From positions 36,792,645-36,856,644 of the forward strand of contig NC_133564.1 in NCBI RefSeq assembly GCF_048773025.1: a stretch of 64,000 bases of DNA, in the 5' to 3' direction. Below are positions 24,001 through 35,230 of the stretch, one piece after another. The notes under the pieces were generated by a model that saw nothing but the letters and a program-made list of their open reading frames with translations, ran no database searches and was not told where the DNA came from. Each line of letters begins with the position of its first letter. Position 1 is the stretch's first letter. Position numbers and translations under genes: made by a program. This DNA comes from Camelus bactrianus. Its lineage: Eukaryota > Chordata > Mammalia > Artiodactyla > Camelidae.

Positions 24001-27000
24001 TGTTTGTGTGTGTGCATGTGTATATGACCCTAGAAGTGTAGTCTCAGAATCCTGGAGCCATTGACTGATAACTTGATATTTAGCCCCTAAATTTCCTTGC
24101 TTCTTCAGGGCTGAGGACTCTTGTTGTGACCTATGTGGACACTATCAATAGCGGAGCAGTACCTTGCTTGGAGAACGCAGTGACAACTCTGGCCCAGCTG
24201 GAGAACTCAGCTGCCATTCAGAAGGCAGCCAACCACTACAGCAAGCAGATGGCCCAGAGAGTGAGCTTTCCCACAGACACACTGCAGGAGCTGCTGGAGG
24301 TGCATGTTGCCTGTGAGAGGGAAGCCACTGCAGTCTTCATGGAGCACTCCTTCAAGGATGACAAGCAGGAGTTCCAGAAGAATCTTGTGGTAATCTGTCT
24401 TAGTATTTACCATATGTCCCCTCCCCTTGAAGAATGAAGCCTAGAAGTGCTGTTACTGGTCCTATGGCTCATCTCTTACTCAGGGATAAAGTAGTCCATG
24501 TCCTTATGAGGGACAGAGTTTCAAAGGACTACATTTCCTTCTTTTTTTACTGCCAGACCTTAGGCAGTTTATCTGGAACTCTCTTTGACCTTCAATGCAA
24601 AATCAGTATAGAGATCCTCTTGAAATAAATACTTCTGTGGATTCCAAGCCTGTCCAGAACACCCAAAAGACATTCTTTACCTGGTTTCTTTTTCTGTGAA
24701 CACACTCCTATGCTTGGGAGCCAAAATTTCTCTTTTCAGATCCACATCTCAGGCCACTTTCAGCTTCGGTTGCTCCTTTTTGTATGTATCATTGAAGACA
24801 GATAGAATCACTGAATGTGGCAGCTTCAAGGAACCACAGAGATTAGGTAATGCAACTCCAACAGCTCAGATGAAATACCCAAAAGGAGGTTAGGGAACTT
24901 TCCCATGGTCTTCCAGAGTTTTCAGAGCTGTGAGTAAATCAAATATTATGACTGTGTTTTATTACATGTCCTCCAACACCCCATGTTGGAGGTCTCATGA
25001 GGACCACAGTTAGACCAATCCTTCTACCAGATACTTTGGAAATTTACCTCCTCTGTGCCTTGCTTCTGGTGACATCCATCTATCTTTTTACCCTTCAGGA
25101 AATCATAAAGAATAAGAAAGAGGATTTCTTGATGCAGAATGAAGAGATATCAATCAAATACTGCCAGAATAAACTTGATCAGATTTCAAAGACACTAATG
25201 GAAAGTATCTCAGCAGGAACTTTCTCTGTTCCTGGAGGTCATGAACTCTACAGGAAAGCAAAGGAAATTATTGAAAGGGAGTATCATCAAGTGCCCAGGA
25301 AAGGAGTGAAGGTGAGGAATGAGGGAAACATGGGGAACCTACAGAATAGAGTCAAAGGGGTCTCCTGAAAATCTGAGAGCACAGCTCCATGCATGCATAA
25401 AGAGAGAGCAGGGGCTATTTGAATAGCTTTGGCTCTTAAGGTCCACTGCATGTTATTTATTCCTGAAGAGAGTAGAAATGTCAACTCCCAACCATGAGTA
25501 CAGATTTCCTAAAATCCACAAGAGACAGAACAGAAATTATTCATTTTTTTTTTTTACTCAACAACATGATATTTAATGTGTTGAGCACTGACAATTTACA
25601 AGTCAGTCTTTGTATCCAAGGATGACTACAAGTGAGGCAGGAAGTCAACTACATAGACAATTACATACAAAGTTATAACACTCAGGAAAGAGCTACTTAG
25701 GTAGTAGAAACAATCATAATAATAAAAAACAACAACAATAATAATGCAACAAACATATATTGAACTGTTGTTTCCTATAGCCAAAATGTTAAGCTCTTTC
25801 CCTAGACTCTTTAATTTAATCTTTCAAATAGCATTAAGAAGCATCTACTCTCATTATCAACATTTTAAAAATCTGAACTGAGAAGCATAGGTAGGTTAAA
25901 ATAAGTTGTCTAAAGTTATAATCAGCTAGTGGCAGAAGAGAACAGCAGCAGAACTTGAGGCAATATTTCACATTGGGAAGGCAGGTATGTAAAAGCACCA
26001 GAGATTTTGGGTTTTCAGAACTGAACATTGTTCTGACTAGCTGGAATCTAGAGTGTGGAGGAAGAAGTAGCACTGGGCAAGAGACTGGAGGGAGATAGGT
26101 CACTCTAAGGAGCTTGGACTTGTAAGGAACCATTATGGAATATTAAACATGAAGTAAAAGTTACATGGACATACTTGTCTTGGCAGTACTTATCTTCTTT
26201 TGGAAATCTAAGTTCTGTGCTCCTTCTTGGTTCCTCAGGCAAATGAGGTCCTCCAGAGCTTTCTGCAGTCACAGGTGGCAATAGAGAAATCCATCCTGCA
26301 GGCAGATAAAGCCCTCACTGATGGGGAGAAGGCCATAGCAGGTACGGGGTAGGGCTAGGCTCACAGTGAGATGGGTAGATTCTTGCAGTGCCCTCTGACA
26401 GGTGTGAAAGCAAGACTTTCCCAATACAAGGAGCTTCCTTCCTTTCTGTGGAACAACCCTGCTGCATCTGGAAACAGCAAAGGGAACTGTGGTTGGATGC
26501 CAGACAGACAGAGCCTTTCCCCTCACATTCTGAAGTGTGCTGTTGATGGTGTGGACATGGGGTGTGGGTGGACTTCAGAGATTTCCTACCTCTCTCTTCA
26601 ATTTGGTTTGTCTCTGAGCTCAGGAGGGTGGAGGTCATTCCTTACCTTATTTTCTTTCCTCTCTAAAACCTCCCTGGGGCAGAGGAGCGGGCCAGGAAGG
26701 AGACAGCTGAGAAGGAACAGGAGCTGCTGAAACAGAAACTGCAGGAGCAGCAGCAGCAGGTGGAGGCTCAGAATAGGAGTCTCCAGGAACACATAGTCCA
26801 GCTGATGGAGAAATTAGTGAGGGAAAGAGAAAACCTGCTGAGAGAGCAGAACAAGATGTTGGAGCATCAGCTGAAGGTGAATCAGGCTGTGGTAGTAGTA
26901 GAGCTTGATAGCCTGCCTTGGTTCCTCAGGAAGGGATGGGTGAGGGTTACAGCAAGATCATGCAGGGATCACCAGTGCATCTACTGCTTATGATTTATTA

Positions 27001-28069
27001 AAACACTGAAGATTTTGAATCCTTCCAAAACCTTTGAGTTCTGCTCTGTAAGTAGACTTTGGAGAGTTCAGGATGAGTATGGCCCCCACTCCAAGCCCTC
27101 AGATAATATAAATAGGGTTTAATAGCCATTTTAGGAATTTTAAAATTACCTCACAGGGCTTGATTGAACAGATATTCCAACTACTGTTTAATATGAGCAA
27201 CAACTAGTATGCTCTACCAAGATCACTACCTTTTACCAGGAGCCCTGCTCAGCCCAAGGCCCTGAGGTAGATCTGTACTGACATAAAACTACTAGAAATG
27301 TCCAGGCTTAAAAACACAGGGAAATGATAGATTTTACACTTGCTGCATTGCCTCCAGTTGTGGACAGATCCCCAAGCTATCATGTGGCTTGGAGGGATTT
27401 CTCTCATTGTCCATCTGAACATGATTTATAAGAGATTCCTATAATTTTGTGACCATGTGTTTATAACAGATTTCTATAATATGGGTGACAGTACCATCCT
27501 GAGAGGGACTGAGAATTAGTGCAGTCAGACCAAGGCTAACTCTCACTTGCATTTTTTGACTGGAAAATATTACATTTGTCCTCATTTCAGGCTTAGCCTC
27601 CTGACCAAACCTTATGGTATATGAATATTATTAAGGCTGTAAACTACACTGTCTCTTAATATTTAGGTCCAAACCAAGAAATATTCCTTGTTACAAGAGT
27701 CTTCTTTCATGATTAAGAGAGAACAATTTTAGGAATTAATACAAAGATAGCCTGACAAAGTTTTAAAGTTTGACAAAATGAAATCCTTAAATAAATGGGG
27801 GATTTAAAAAGTTTTACTTCCTTCCTCACTTTTTTTTTAAGGTCCAAGAAGATCTGCGTACTGAAGGATTTAGAAAGAAATGTGAGGAGATGAATGCAGA
27901 GATAAATCGTTTGAGAAAGAGGATTGTTGATACTAAAAATGATGATAGTACCTTGCTTGCACAAGCCTTGGACAACCTTGGCAAAAGAATCACTTCATTA
28001 TTGCCTGCCCCAGCTAACATTCTTGGTAATGTTGTGAAAGGAGTGGGCTCACTATTTAAAAAGAAGTAG
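14820..28069 (+). CDS. GBP6: Guanylate-binding protein 6-like, whole gene (10 coding exons)
   Basis: Interferon-inducible large GTPase of the dynamin-like GBP family; family members bind GTP, dimerise and assemble on pathogen-containing vacuoles or bacteria in the cytosol. Coding exons: 14820-15009, 15808-15935, 21272-21381, 21581-21777, 23113-23358, 24109-24389, 25099-25311, 26239-26341, 26683-26876, 27842-28069. They sum to 1890 bases, 629 codons plus stop, with all phases agreeing and no internal stop. From memory human GBP6 is 633 residues, and this protein matches it throughout, ending four residues earlier. Domains: GTPase about 1-305, helical middle domain about 306-480, charged C-terminal helix about 485-600. 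Motifs: P-loop GPYHTGKS 45-52, Thr75 (switch I), DTEG 97-100, TVRD 179-182. There is no C-terminal CaaX box. Oddity: His48 and Pro46 in the P-loop. In human, GBP6 lies at the end of the GBP cluster next to LRRC8B; no other GBP is seen here. Confidence 0.95.
15010..15807 (+). other. GBP6 intron between coding exons 1 and 2
   Basis: 798 bp with GT-AG ends. The 132-codon open frame at 14820-15218 is simply exon read-through into this intron. No repeat assigned with confidence. Confidence 0.8.
15808..15935 (+). CDS. GBP6: GBP6 coding exon 2 (switch I, DTEG)
   Basis: Residues 64-106, phase 1 in and phase 0 out. It contains [13 protein letters not shown] with Thr75, the switch I threonine used for Mg2+ coordination, and the G3 motif LLDTEGLGD (Asp97, Gly100). 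Acceptor 'ctcacag', donor 'gtaagg'. A 5.3-kb intron follows, swollen by an L1. Confidence 0.95.
15936..16962 (+). repeat. GBP6 intron 3 left part, with an ancient repeat fragment
   Basis: About 16150-16260 has the form 'attgaacagctgagttccaggc...' of an ancient mammal-wide repeat family (L2/MIR age, not assigned). The rest is unremarkable intronic sequence. Confidence 0.4.
16978..20061 (-). mobile_element. L1 with both ends but ORF2 mostly deleted, antisense in GBP6 intron
   Basis: On the minus strand the element starts with 'ggagaagcaagatggtggag', a typical L1 5' end, followed by about 1.2 kb of GC-rich 5' UTR (19900-18850). ORF1 remains follow: the frame 18042-18272 holds '[20 protein letters not shown]', matching the ORF1p C-terminal domain. 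At about 17690 the sequence jumps to the ORF2 C-terminus (frame 17489-17683: 'DPGIPLLGI', '[13 protein letters not shown]') and the 3' UTR. Direct repeats of about 15 bp flank it: 16963-16977 and 20062-20078. Roughly 3 kb of ORF2 is missing, so it cannot move by itself. Confidence 0.85.
20079..21271 (+). other. GBP6 intron sequence right of the L1
   Basis: No repeat or exon recognised with confidence. About 20460-20640 is weakly L2-like. Confidence 0.4.
21272..21381 (+). CDS. GBP6: GBP6 coding exon 3
   Basis: Residues 107-142 plus two bases. Encodes [20 protein letters not shown], matching the family DSWIFALA segment with Asp112. The family-consistent donor is 'ctgca|gtatcc', which joins to 'ttatgtg' to restore LHYVTEL. 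This donor is weak at +5/+6. A second donor 12 bases on ('ccag|gtcttg') would add four residues in frame. Confidence 0.9.
21581..21777 (+). CDS. GBP6: GBP6 coding exon 4 (TVRD guanine-binding motif)
   Basis: Residues 143-208. Contains [23 protein letters not shown] (179-182) is the GBP counterpart of the NKxD guanine-recognition motif, and Asp182 is present. Acceptor 'gtcctag', donor 'gtatca'. Confidence 0.95.
21778..23112 (+). other. GBP6 intron, no repeat recognised
   Basis: About 1.3 kb of A/T-rich sequence between GT and AG. No exon-like frame or confidently named repeat. Confidence 0.6.
23113..23358 (+). CDS. GBP6: GBP6 coding exon 5
   Basis: Residues 209-290 plus one base: completes the GTPase domain, including '[20 protein letters not shown]' and '[15 protein letters not shown]'. 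Acceptor 'tcctcag', donor 'gtgagt'. Confidence 0.95.
23359..24108 (+). other. GBP6 intron with a short GT microsatellite
   Basis: 750 bp. A TGTG-rich tract lies at about 23990-24025. Nothing else recognised. Confidence 0.6.
24109..24389 (+). CDS. GBP6: GBP6 coding exon 6 (start of helical domain)
   Basis: Residues 291-384. Encodes '[19 protein letters not shown]' and '[20 protein letters not shown]', the strongly conserved linker and first helices of the GBP middle domain. Acceptor 'cttcag', donor 'gtaatc', phase 0 out. Confidence 0.95.
24390..25098 (+). other. GBP6 intron, nothing recognised
   Basis: 709 bp; open frames at 24434-24628 and 24696-24893 are intronic and show no GBP similarity. 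Confidence 0.6.
25099..25311 (+). CDS. GBP6: GBP6 coding exon 7
   Basis: 71 codons, residues 385-455, phase 0 at both ends. Encodes '[20 protein letters not shown]' and '[16 protein letters not shown]', hallmark GBP4/6/7 helical-domain sequence. Acceptor 'cccttcag', donor 'gtgagg'. Confidence 0.95.
25312..26238 (+). repeat. GBP6 intron with a MIR copy (minus strand, about 25745-25940)
   Basis: The + strand run from 'attgaactg' through 'tttaatttaatctttcaaat' to 'ctaaagttataatcagctagtggcag' is the antisense of a MIR SINE (3' half to core). A T-run is at 25543-25554 and A/C-rich triplets are at 25715-25750. Confidence 0.6.
26239..26341 (+). CDS. GBP6: GBP6 coding exon 8
   Basis: Residues 456-489 plus one base: '[20 protein letters not shown]', the end of the middle domain. 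Acceptor 'ttcctcag', donor 'gtacgg'. Confidence 0.95.
26342..26682 (+). other. GBP6 intron
   Basis: 341 bp. Overlapping open frames on both strands here are by-products of the coding exon and low-stop sequence; no separate gene. Confidence 0.7.
26683..26876 (+). CDS. GBP6: GBP6 coding exon 9 (charged coiled-coil helix)
   Basis: Residues 490-554. Rich in Glu, Gln, Lys and Leu ('[20 protein letters not shown]'), predicting the long C-terminal helix that folds back on the GTPase domain in GBP1. Acceptor 'ggggcag', donor 'gtgaat'. Confidence 0.95.
26877..27841 (+). other. GBP6 last intron, nothing recognised
   Basis: 965 bp ending in a long T-run and AAG acceptor at 27841. No confident repeat. 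Confidence 0.6.
27842..28069 (+). CDS. GBP6: GBP6 last coding exon and stop
   Basis: Residues 555-629 and stop TAG. Contains '[20 protein letters not shown]' and ends [11 protein letters not shown]. Human GBP6, recalled, continues a few residues past this point (KKHKLPF). No CaaX prenylation box, as for GBP4, GBP6 and GBP7, but a lysine-rich end remains. Confidence 0.95.
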   Translation, partial: VQEDLRTEGFRKKCEEMNAEINRLRKRIVDTKNDDSTLLAQALDNLGKRITSLLPAPANILGNVVKGVGSLFKKK

Positions 28070-28250
28070 CTCTCCTTGTAAAGGAATCAGATATATAATA
28101 TATTATACATGTATATGCTCTGGCCTATTTCTGATGTCCATGCTTTTCACATTCATTCAGCAATGCTTTAAATATAAAAAGTGGCTTCTAGAGAATATTG
28201 ATGTCTGGCCCACATTAGATAGAATAAATGAATGGACACTTTGATATAGC
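28070..28250 (+). other. GBP6: GBP6 3' UTR, probable
   Basis: The untranslated tail runs from the stop to a polyadenylation signal about 155 bases on. The start of an old L1 at about 28250 limits it if the proximal signal is used. Confidence 0.55.
28223..28228 (+). terminator. Polyadenylation signal AATAAA
   Basis: A perfect AATAAA hexamer about 150 bp past the GBP6 stop codon, before any repeat. Likely the main cleavage signal, not verified. Confidence 0.55.
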
Positions 28251-28790
28251 ATATTTACTTTTAGGAAATATATATATGTGTGCAAAATCATATATATGTA
28301 TATGTACATACATACAAGAGGTTCACTGAGGCTTCGCTTCTAATGGCAAAAGATTGGAAACCACTTAATGCTCATCTATGTAATTTGGTAATATATATTT
28401 TGCATGCACATAGACTAGAATACTAGATTGCTAGTAAATAGATAGTGGAGCTCTATTTGTGTAAGTATAGAACAATCTGGAAGATATGTTGTAGAGTGAA
28501 AAAATGAGGCACAAAACAGTTAGTATAAAGTGTTCACCATAAAAAAAGGCAATTATTATGGGCACTCATACATATGTATATATAGAACATTTCTGGAAGA
28601 TTCATTAGAAATTGGTATCATTGGTTCTTCCTGGAGAGAACAGCTTGACATCAGGGATGGAAAGGACACATGATTTTCATTATATACCCTATCTCTTCAA
28701 TTTTGCAAAGATAGCTTGTGTTATCATTTCTCAAATAACAAAGAAATCAAAGTATAATAGTAATATTTAAAATAGTAAATTGAATGTGAA
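28250..28790 (+). mobile_element. Old L1 3' end (L1M), plus strand
   Basis: Contains 'caaaagattggaaaccactt', 'aatctggaagatatgttg' and 'ttggttcttcctggagagaac', all recognisable parts of the L1M 3' UTR. No coding sequence. Confidence 0.7.
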
Positions 28791-29258
28791 TAAATGGAAT
28801 TGCTCATTGCTTCTAGAAATCACATAATCTGCTCAATAAGGGGTCTAAGACTAAGATCAAAATACTAGAAAATAAAATTTGCATCCTAATCTTGTTTACA
28901 CTTTGGCCTTGGTTTTTAATCCCTTATATTTGCCTCAAAAATAAGGTATGAACTTTCCTGTTACCCCTTGAAATCTCAGCAAGAGTAACCTTTACTTCAT
29001 AGGTTTGAATTACACTTTTAAGGTGTTTAGAAACAAATTGCTAAACATTAAGAATATTCACTGCTGAGAGGAATTATCATCCTTAATTTCAGTGGTGGCA
29101 TCTCTGCTGCAGGCAAGTACAGAAGGGGTTATTCACCACTGCAGAAATGGATGCCTTGACAGTACTGGGGAATGATAAACCCAGACACACAGAGGCCAGG
29201 TGTTGGCATTTAAACATCAGAATCCAAGTACATATAATGAGAGTAATGAGCATTGTGG
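28791..29258. other. Intergenic, nothing recognised
   Basis: No exon or named repeat. Confidence 0.4.
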
Positions 29259-29626
29259 TTTGTCTTAGCTCAGGCTGCTATAGCAAATTACCATAGACTG
29301 TGTGGCTTACAAAACAAACATTTATTTCTCCCACTTATGGAGACTGTAAGTCAAAATCAGTGTGCCAGCATTGTTATTTTCTTGGTAAGGGTCCTCTTCC
29401 AGCTTTACAGATGACAAGGTTCTTACTGTGTCCTCACATGGCGAAGAGAGAGAGAGAGAATGAATCTTATGATTCTGTGTTATATGGGCACTAATTAGAT
29501 TCATGAAGGCCCCACACTCATTATCTAATCCCACCAATCCCCACTTCCAAGCACATTGGGACATTGGGAGTTGGGGTTTCCTCAAATGGACTTTGGAGAA
29601 CACATTCAAACATTCAGTCTATAATA
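29259..29626 (-). mobile_element. Solo LTR, ERVL-MaLR (MLT1/MST-like)
   Basis: The + strand 'tgtcttagctcaggctgct' start, 'ttaccatagactgtgtggct', 'tgtcctcacatggcgaagag' and the 'attcagtctataata' end are the reverse of a MaLR LTR. No internal sequence is attached, so it is a solo copy. Divergence suggests an early mammalian age. The open frame 29322-29609 lies inside it and is not a gene. Confidence 0.8.
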
Positions 29627-30714
29627 CGGTTGGAGTGACAGCCAGCAGAACTGACCAGAGAAAAGTCTGAAGATGGCAAATAAAACAAGGTGTCTGTAGA
29701 GAAAAAAGGAATGGGGAGGAAACAATTAAATGGAATCAAGGATATTTATAGGAGGCTGAGAGGTAGCATAGATAAAAGGTTATAATCACTAGCCTTGATC
29801 TGAACCAATTTCAGATGATGGAACTGTCACCTGGAGGGGAGGGCAGGATCCTAAGAGAAAGGACCTTTAAACTCTGGGATGAGGATAAATGATAATGATT
29901 TTCACAGTCCCTCTCCTAAGGGAGTTCTGGAAATGTACTTGGATATGTGTGCTGGGAAATGAGAATGCCCAAACATTTCAAGGACTCTCAGAATCAGAAT
30001 CCAAGCTAACAGTGGTGTTCAGATCCTGAAAAGACATCACAGTTTCCCTGTTAGAGATGCACATGGCATCATGGTAATAAATGCTGTCTTGGCCCAGGTG
30101 CAACTAACTTGGTCTAGTATTTGTTTTCAAATAAAAGTAAAGTTCATCTGAAGACAGACACCATTATATGTATTTTTTTTCTGTATATCTTCATAGTGTA
30201 TGTTTTGGCACAGATGGTACTTAGTAGAAACTTCTGGAAAAAACAAAAAGCTGACACATGTGTGATTGTTTTCAATTGCCAGAATTCCATGAACACTCCA
30301 AAGTTCTGAGGTAATAGATTGTTTGGATTTTAAATATTAGATTAAAGTCTCTAAGTTGACTTAAGGGCCAGAGGAGCAGAAGAAAATCTTTCATTACAGT
30401 CTCCCCCTCTGTGACCTTATGCACACAATCTCTGTATCTCTGTGAGGATGTTAACTCATCTCCACTGGAGACTTTAAATGATTCCATCTAGCCATGGCTT
30501 CAGGTTTTCCGAGGGAGGAATGAATGGCTTTGCCTTTTAAAGAAGAAACCATATAGTAATGAATATGTGACCAATATATTGTGGGGTTTAGTGGAAAAGC
30601 AAACTATTCTACAGAAGTATCTGTATATTTGTCCCCACTGAGAGCTTGACTTAAGCAGATGTTCAAATCCCCTGGACTAGACACACCCTGAATTGAAGAG
30701 CAAAGAGAAGTCTT
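29627..30714. other. Intergenic, nothing recognised
   Basis: No convincing exon or repeat. Small open frames at 30121-30309 and 30272-30487 are unsupported. Confidence 0.4.
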
Positions 30715-30858
30715 GCCTTTTTTAGACTCGACATGTAAGTGATATCACACTGTACTTGTCTTTCTCTGACCTATCTCACAGCATAATGTGCTCAAGGCCC
30801 GTTGATGTTGCAAATGGCAGGATATCCTCCTTCCTTGTGACTGAATAATATTCCCTTG

Positions 30859-30897
<39 letters not shown>

Positions 30898-31040
30898 GTC
30901 ACATCTTTTGTATCCATTCTGGTGTTGATGGGCATTTAGGCTGTTTTCATTTCTTGGCTATTGTGGCTAATGCTGCAATAAACATCAGTGCAGATGTTTC
31001 TTTGAAATACTGTTTCTATTTCCTTTCAATAAAAAATAAT
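30715..31040 (-). mobile_element. L1 3' fragment, antisense, with an internal hexamer tract
   Basis: Resembles the L1 3' region in reverse ('gtaagtgatatcacactgta', 'gggcatttaggctgttttca'). Inside, at 30858-30897, a TATATG/TATGTA hexamer is repeated about six times, which creates the artefactual Met-Tyr open frame at 30858. Confidence 0.7.
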
Positions 31041-31329
31041 AAAACTGACTTATAATAATCACTTAGAAAAATAAAAAGGCTTTAAAAAGTAGTTAACAGT
31101 TTATTCACATATCTATTCTAATCCTCATTAAGGAATGCTTAGTTCTAATTATTTACACTATTTGCTAAATTCTTATGTCCTCCCTGCCATTCTTCTGGAT
31201 TATGTAAAGAGAGAAAAATAAAGATCTTATCCTCATGCAGCTTACACCATGTATGGACCTTACATAATGTTATTTAGGCAGAAATAAATATTATAATTAT
31301 ATATATGCGTATACGTGTGTGTGTGTGTA

Positions 31330-31380
<51 letters not shown>

Positions 31381-32130
31381 CTTATGTGTAGTGACCAAGA
31401 ATCTAAGTAGCAACCAAATAATCATTTTTTTTAAGTTTGCTTTCAAACTAGTGCATCTTGCCTGGGGATATAGTTTTGTATTATAGAGCCCTAAGGACCA
31501 AATATGATAACATTAAAGTAAGGTAAAACCCAGCATGCATGGTGATTGAAACAATGAATAAATAGATTAATGGTTGGATGAATGAATAAGTGTGGCATTT
31601 GTTTATCTTTTCAAAGGGTAATAAATATCCCTCCTATTACCAATAGGCAAAAATCTAAAGGCTTTGATGAAGAATTTTGTGTTCTTTGATCTCTATTCCT
31701 CTATCACCTGTATAAATTTATTATATTTAAACAAACTAAAGTGGATTCTGTTTCTATGACTCTACTAGGACTGATATGTCAACTCTGGAATGTTCTTCCT
31801 TGTCTCCCTTTTTCCATGGAAGTGTGGTTGTGCTACTCAACCGTGTTATTTGGATGGAATCTCTTTTACTTCAGATAATGTGATCTTTTTCTCTGACCAC
31901 TGTTTTTGTGGACAAGTGGCCCACTGTTTTGTGGACATTGGTCCCAGGCTGCATTGAATATGGTGCCCACTCTTGGCCCAGGAAACAGTCCCTGATCAAA
32001 CATGAGTAATGAATTCCTCCCCTGATATATTTGGTCTAAGGCCCCAATCTCTCTCTGTCCCTGCTGACTGTCCATTAATATAGATAATGAAGTCAATCAA
32101 GTTGTATTTCCCTTCCACTTAAAGTACTTA
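31041..32130. repeat. Intergenic with a (GT)n microsatellite at 31312-31378
   Basis: A nearly pure GT tract of about 65 bp. The rest shows nothing recognisable; about 31210-31260 resembles an ancient repeat ('cttatcctcatgcagcttac'). Confidence 0.8.
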
Positions 32131-32134
32131 ATTA

Positions 32135-35100
32135 TTTTATTTTGATGAAACATGCACAAGTATTTACTATTTTATCTATTTAAAGTGTACAATATAATGG
32201 AATTAAGTAAATTCACATAGATGTTACAATCATCATCACTATCTACCTCCAACCCTTTTCATCATGCTCAACTGAATCTCTGTATCCAATGAAAAAGTCC
32301 CCATTTCCCTCTTCCCAAGCTCCTGGTAATCTTGAGTAAACTTTCTGTTTCTATGAATTTAACTACCCTGGATACGTCATAAAAATGACATCATATAGTA
32401 TTTTCCTTTTTGTGACTGGCTTATTTCAGTTAGCATAATGTCCTCAGGTTTATTTAGGCTGTAACATGTGTTAGAATATCCTTCTTTTTAAGGCTGAATA
32501 ATATTCCATGGTAAGAAGGTACTACATTCTATTTTATTTTTTTAATTTTTAATTTTCATAGAACTTTACATTTCCACTTAATTTGCAATTATTACATAAT
32601 ACTGACTATGTTCCCTGTGTTGTGCAATACATCTTTGTAGCCCGTCTTATACTCAATATAGTGTTACTCCCACTCCTCCACACCTATATTGCTCACCCCA
32701 CTTCCGACTGGTAACCACTGGTTTGTTCTCTATATCTGTGAGTCTGCTTCTTTTTTGTTGTTGTTTTGTTATATTCAATAGTTTGTTGTATTTTATACAT
32801 TCTACATATAAGTGATATCATATAGTATTTGTCTTTCTCTGTCTGACTTATTTCACTTAGATAATGCCATCCAAGTTCATCCATGTTGCTGTTAATGGCA
32901 AAATTTCATTTTTTATGGCTGAGTAGTATTCCATTGTGTGTGTGAGTGTATAGTATACAGTAAATATCTATAAATATTATATCTATCTATATGTATGTGC
33001 ATGTTTGTGTGTATTATATCTTCTTTACAAATTCATCTGTTCATGGACACTTAGGTTGCTTCCATACCTTGGCATTTGTAGATAATGATACTATGAACAT
33101 TGACATGCATGTATCTTTTCAAATTAGTGGTTTTGTTTTTGTTTTTGGTTTTGGTTTTATATACCCAGGAGTGGAATTGCTGGGTCATATGGTAATTCTG
33201 TTTTGAGATTTTTGGAGAAACCTCCATAATATTTTCTACAGTGGCTGCATGAATTTACTTTCCCACCAAGAGGCTACCAAGGGTTTCTTTTCTCCACATC
33301 ATTGCCAATATTTGTTATTTGTGATCTTTTGATGACAGCCATTCTGACCAGCTAATACACTAAAATTTATTTACCCATTCATATGTTGGTGGATAACTAG
33401 ATTGTTTCCATTTTTTTTTATTGTTTTGAATAATGCTATTATAAACATTGATGTACAACTATATATTTGAGTTCTTACTTTCAGTTTTTTGAGATATATA
33501 ACTAGAAGTTGAATTGTTGAATCAAATGGTAATTTTATGTTTAATTTTCTAAGGAATTGTTATACTGTTTTTTACAGCAGCTGTTCAATTTTGCATTCCT
33601 ACCAATGATATACAAGATTATCAATTTCTCTACATCCTCACCAAAATTTGTATTCTGTTTCTAAAGAAAAGGCAACCATATTAATGTGTGTGAAGTATAT
33701 CTCATTTCCTTAATGAATAATGGTGATGAGCACCTTTTCAGGTACTTATTGACCATTTATCTCTGTTATTTGGAGAAGGTCTCTTCAAGTCCTTGACTAT
33801 TTTTGAATTGAGCTCTTTGTTTTTGATTTCATTGTTGCTGAGTTAAATGATTCTTTATATATTCTGAATATTAATTTCTTATCAAATATACGATTTGTAA
33901 ACATTTTCTCCTATCCTGTGAGTTGCCCTTTATATTTTGATATTGTCCTTTGATATGCACAAAAGTTTTAAGTTTTTGTAAAAACCAATTTATCTATTTT
34001 TTCATTTGTTGTCTGCACACACCTTTGGTGTATATCCAAGAAATCATTGCCAAATGCAATAGAATGAAGAGTTTCCCCTACGTTTTCTTCTAAGAGATTT
34101 TGTTCAGCTTTTACATTTAGATCTTTGTTCTACTTTGAGTAAATGTTTGAATATGGAAGAAGGTAGGGTATAACTTCATTCTTTTGCATGTGAATATCAA
34201 AATTCCCCAGTATCACTTGTTGAAAATATTGTGCTTTCCCCACTGAATGGTCTTGACACTGTTACCAAATCATTTGACCGCATATGAGAATATGTATTTA
34301 CTCTATTGGTCTATATGTATATTTGGATTACAATAGTTTGTAGTCAGTTTTGAAATCAGGAAGTATGATATCTCCCACTTTGTTCTTCTCTTTCAAGATT
34401 TTTTCTTTGCTTATTGGGGATCTCTTGAAATTCCCTATGAATTTTACAATGACTTTTTCTTTTCTGGAAAAATATTCAAAATTTAATAAGAATTACATCA
34501 GATCTGTAGATTGTGTTGGGTAGTACTGACATCTTAGTGACATTAAAACTTCCAACCTATGAACACGGATGTATTTCTAATTCTTTATGTCTTATTTAAT
34601 GTCTTTTGGCAACGTTTATAGTTTTCAGTATACAAGACTTCTTCTAGGCTAAATTTACTTTTAATTATCTTAATCTCTTTGATCCTATTTAAATAGGATT
34701 GCTTTCTTAATTTTTTAATTGTCATGTTAGTGTATAGAAATGCAACTGATTTTTAATTGTTGATTTTGTATCCTCCAAATTTGCTGAATTTGTTTATTTT
34801 TCTATTATTTTTTGGTGAAAACTTTGATATTTCTATATTTAATACCATGTCGTGTATTAAGAGAGAATTTATTATGTCATTTCCAAATTTAAATCTCTTT
34901 CTTTCCCTTGTTTTATTACACTGGCTAGTACTTCTAATAGTATGTTAAATAGAGGAGGTAAAAATGGGCATTACTGTCTTTTTCTTTACCTTAGGGGAGA
35001 AGATTTCAGTCTTTCATCATTGAATATGATGTAGCTGTGGATTTTTCATGCATGGTTTTTATCATGTTGAGGAAGTTTTCTTCTATTCCTAATTTTTGAG

Positions 35101-35230
35101 TTTTTTTTTTGTAAAAGAAAGATTATTAAATTTGTTCAAAGGATTTTTGTGAATCAATTGGATGACCAATTTTTTTCTTTGCTCCCTTAATGTGGTATAT
35201 TATATTGATTGATTTTTCTATTTGGAATCT
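32135..35230 (-). mobile_element. Long old L1, antisense, split by a younger L1
   Basis: The reverse strand reads L1M 3' UTR at 32135-32515, then resumes at 33350 and continues through ORF2 to about 35230 (for example + strand 'gtgtatagaaatgcaactga' and 'atcctccaaatttgctgaa', the RT region). The break is filled by another antisense L1. No open frame survives. Confidence 0.85.
32525..33345 (-). mobile_element. Younger L1 fragment nested in the older L1
   Basis: Starts with a T-rich antisense tail ('ttttatttttttaattttta') and an L1 3' UTR, then the ORF2 C-terminus up to 'agccattctgaccagct'. It interrupts the older L1 at the point where that element would read from 'ccatgg' to 'acccattcatatgttgg'. 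Imperfect direct repeats ('ctacattctattttattt' and 'acactaaaatttattt') may be the target-site duplication. Confidence 0.7.

Noticed and set aside
26315-26730. Overlapping frames on both strands around a GBP6 exon
   Set aside because: Shadows of GBP6 exons and their introns.
30858-31055. Open frame starting with repeated Met-Tyr
   Set aside because: Produced by a hexamer microsatellite inside an L1 fragment.
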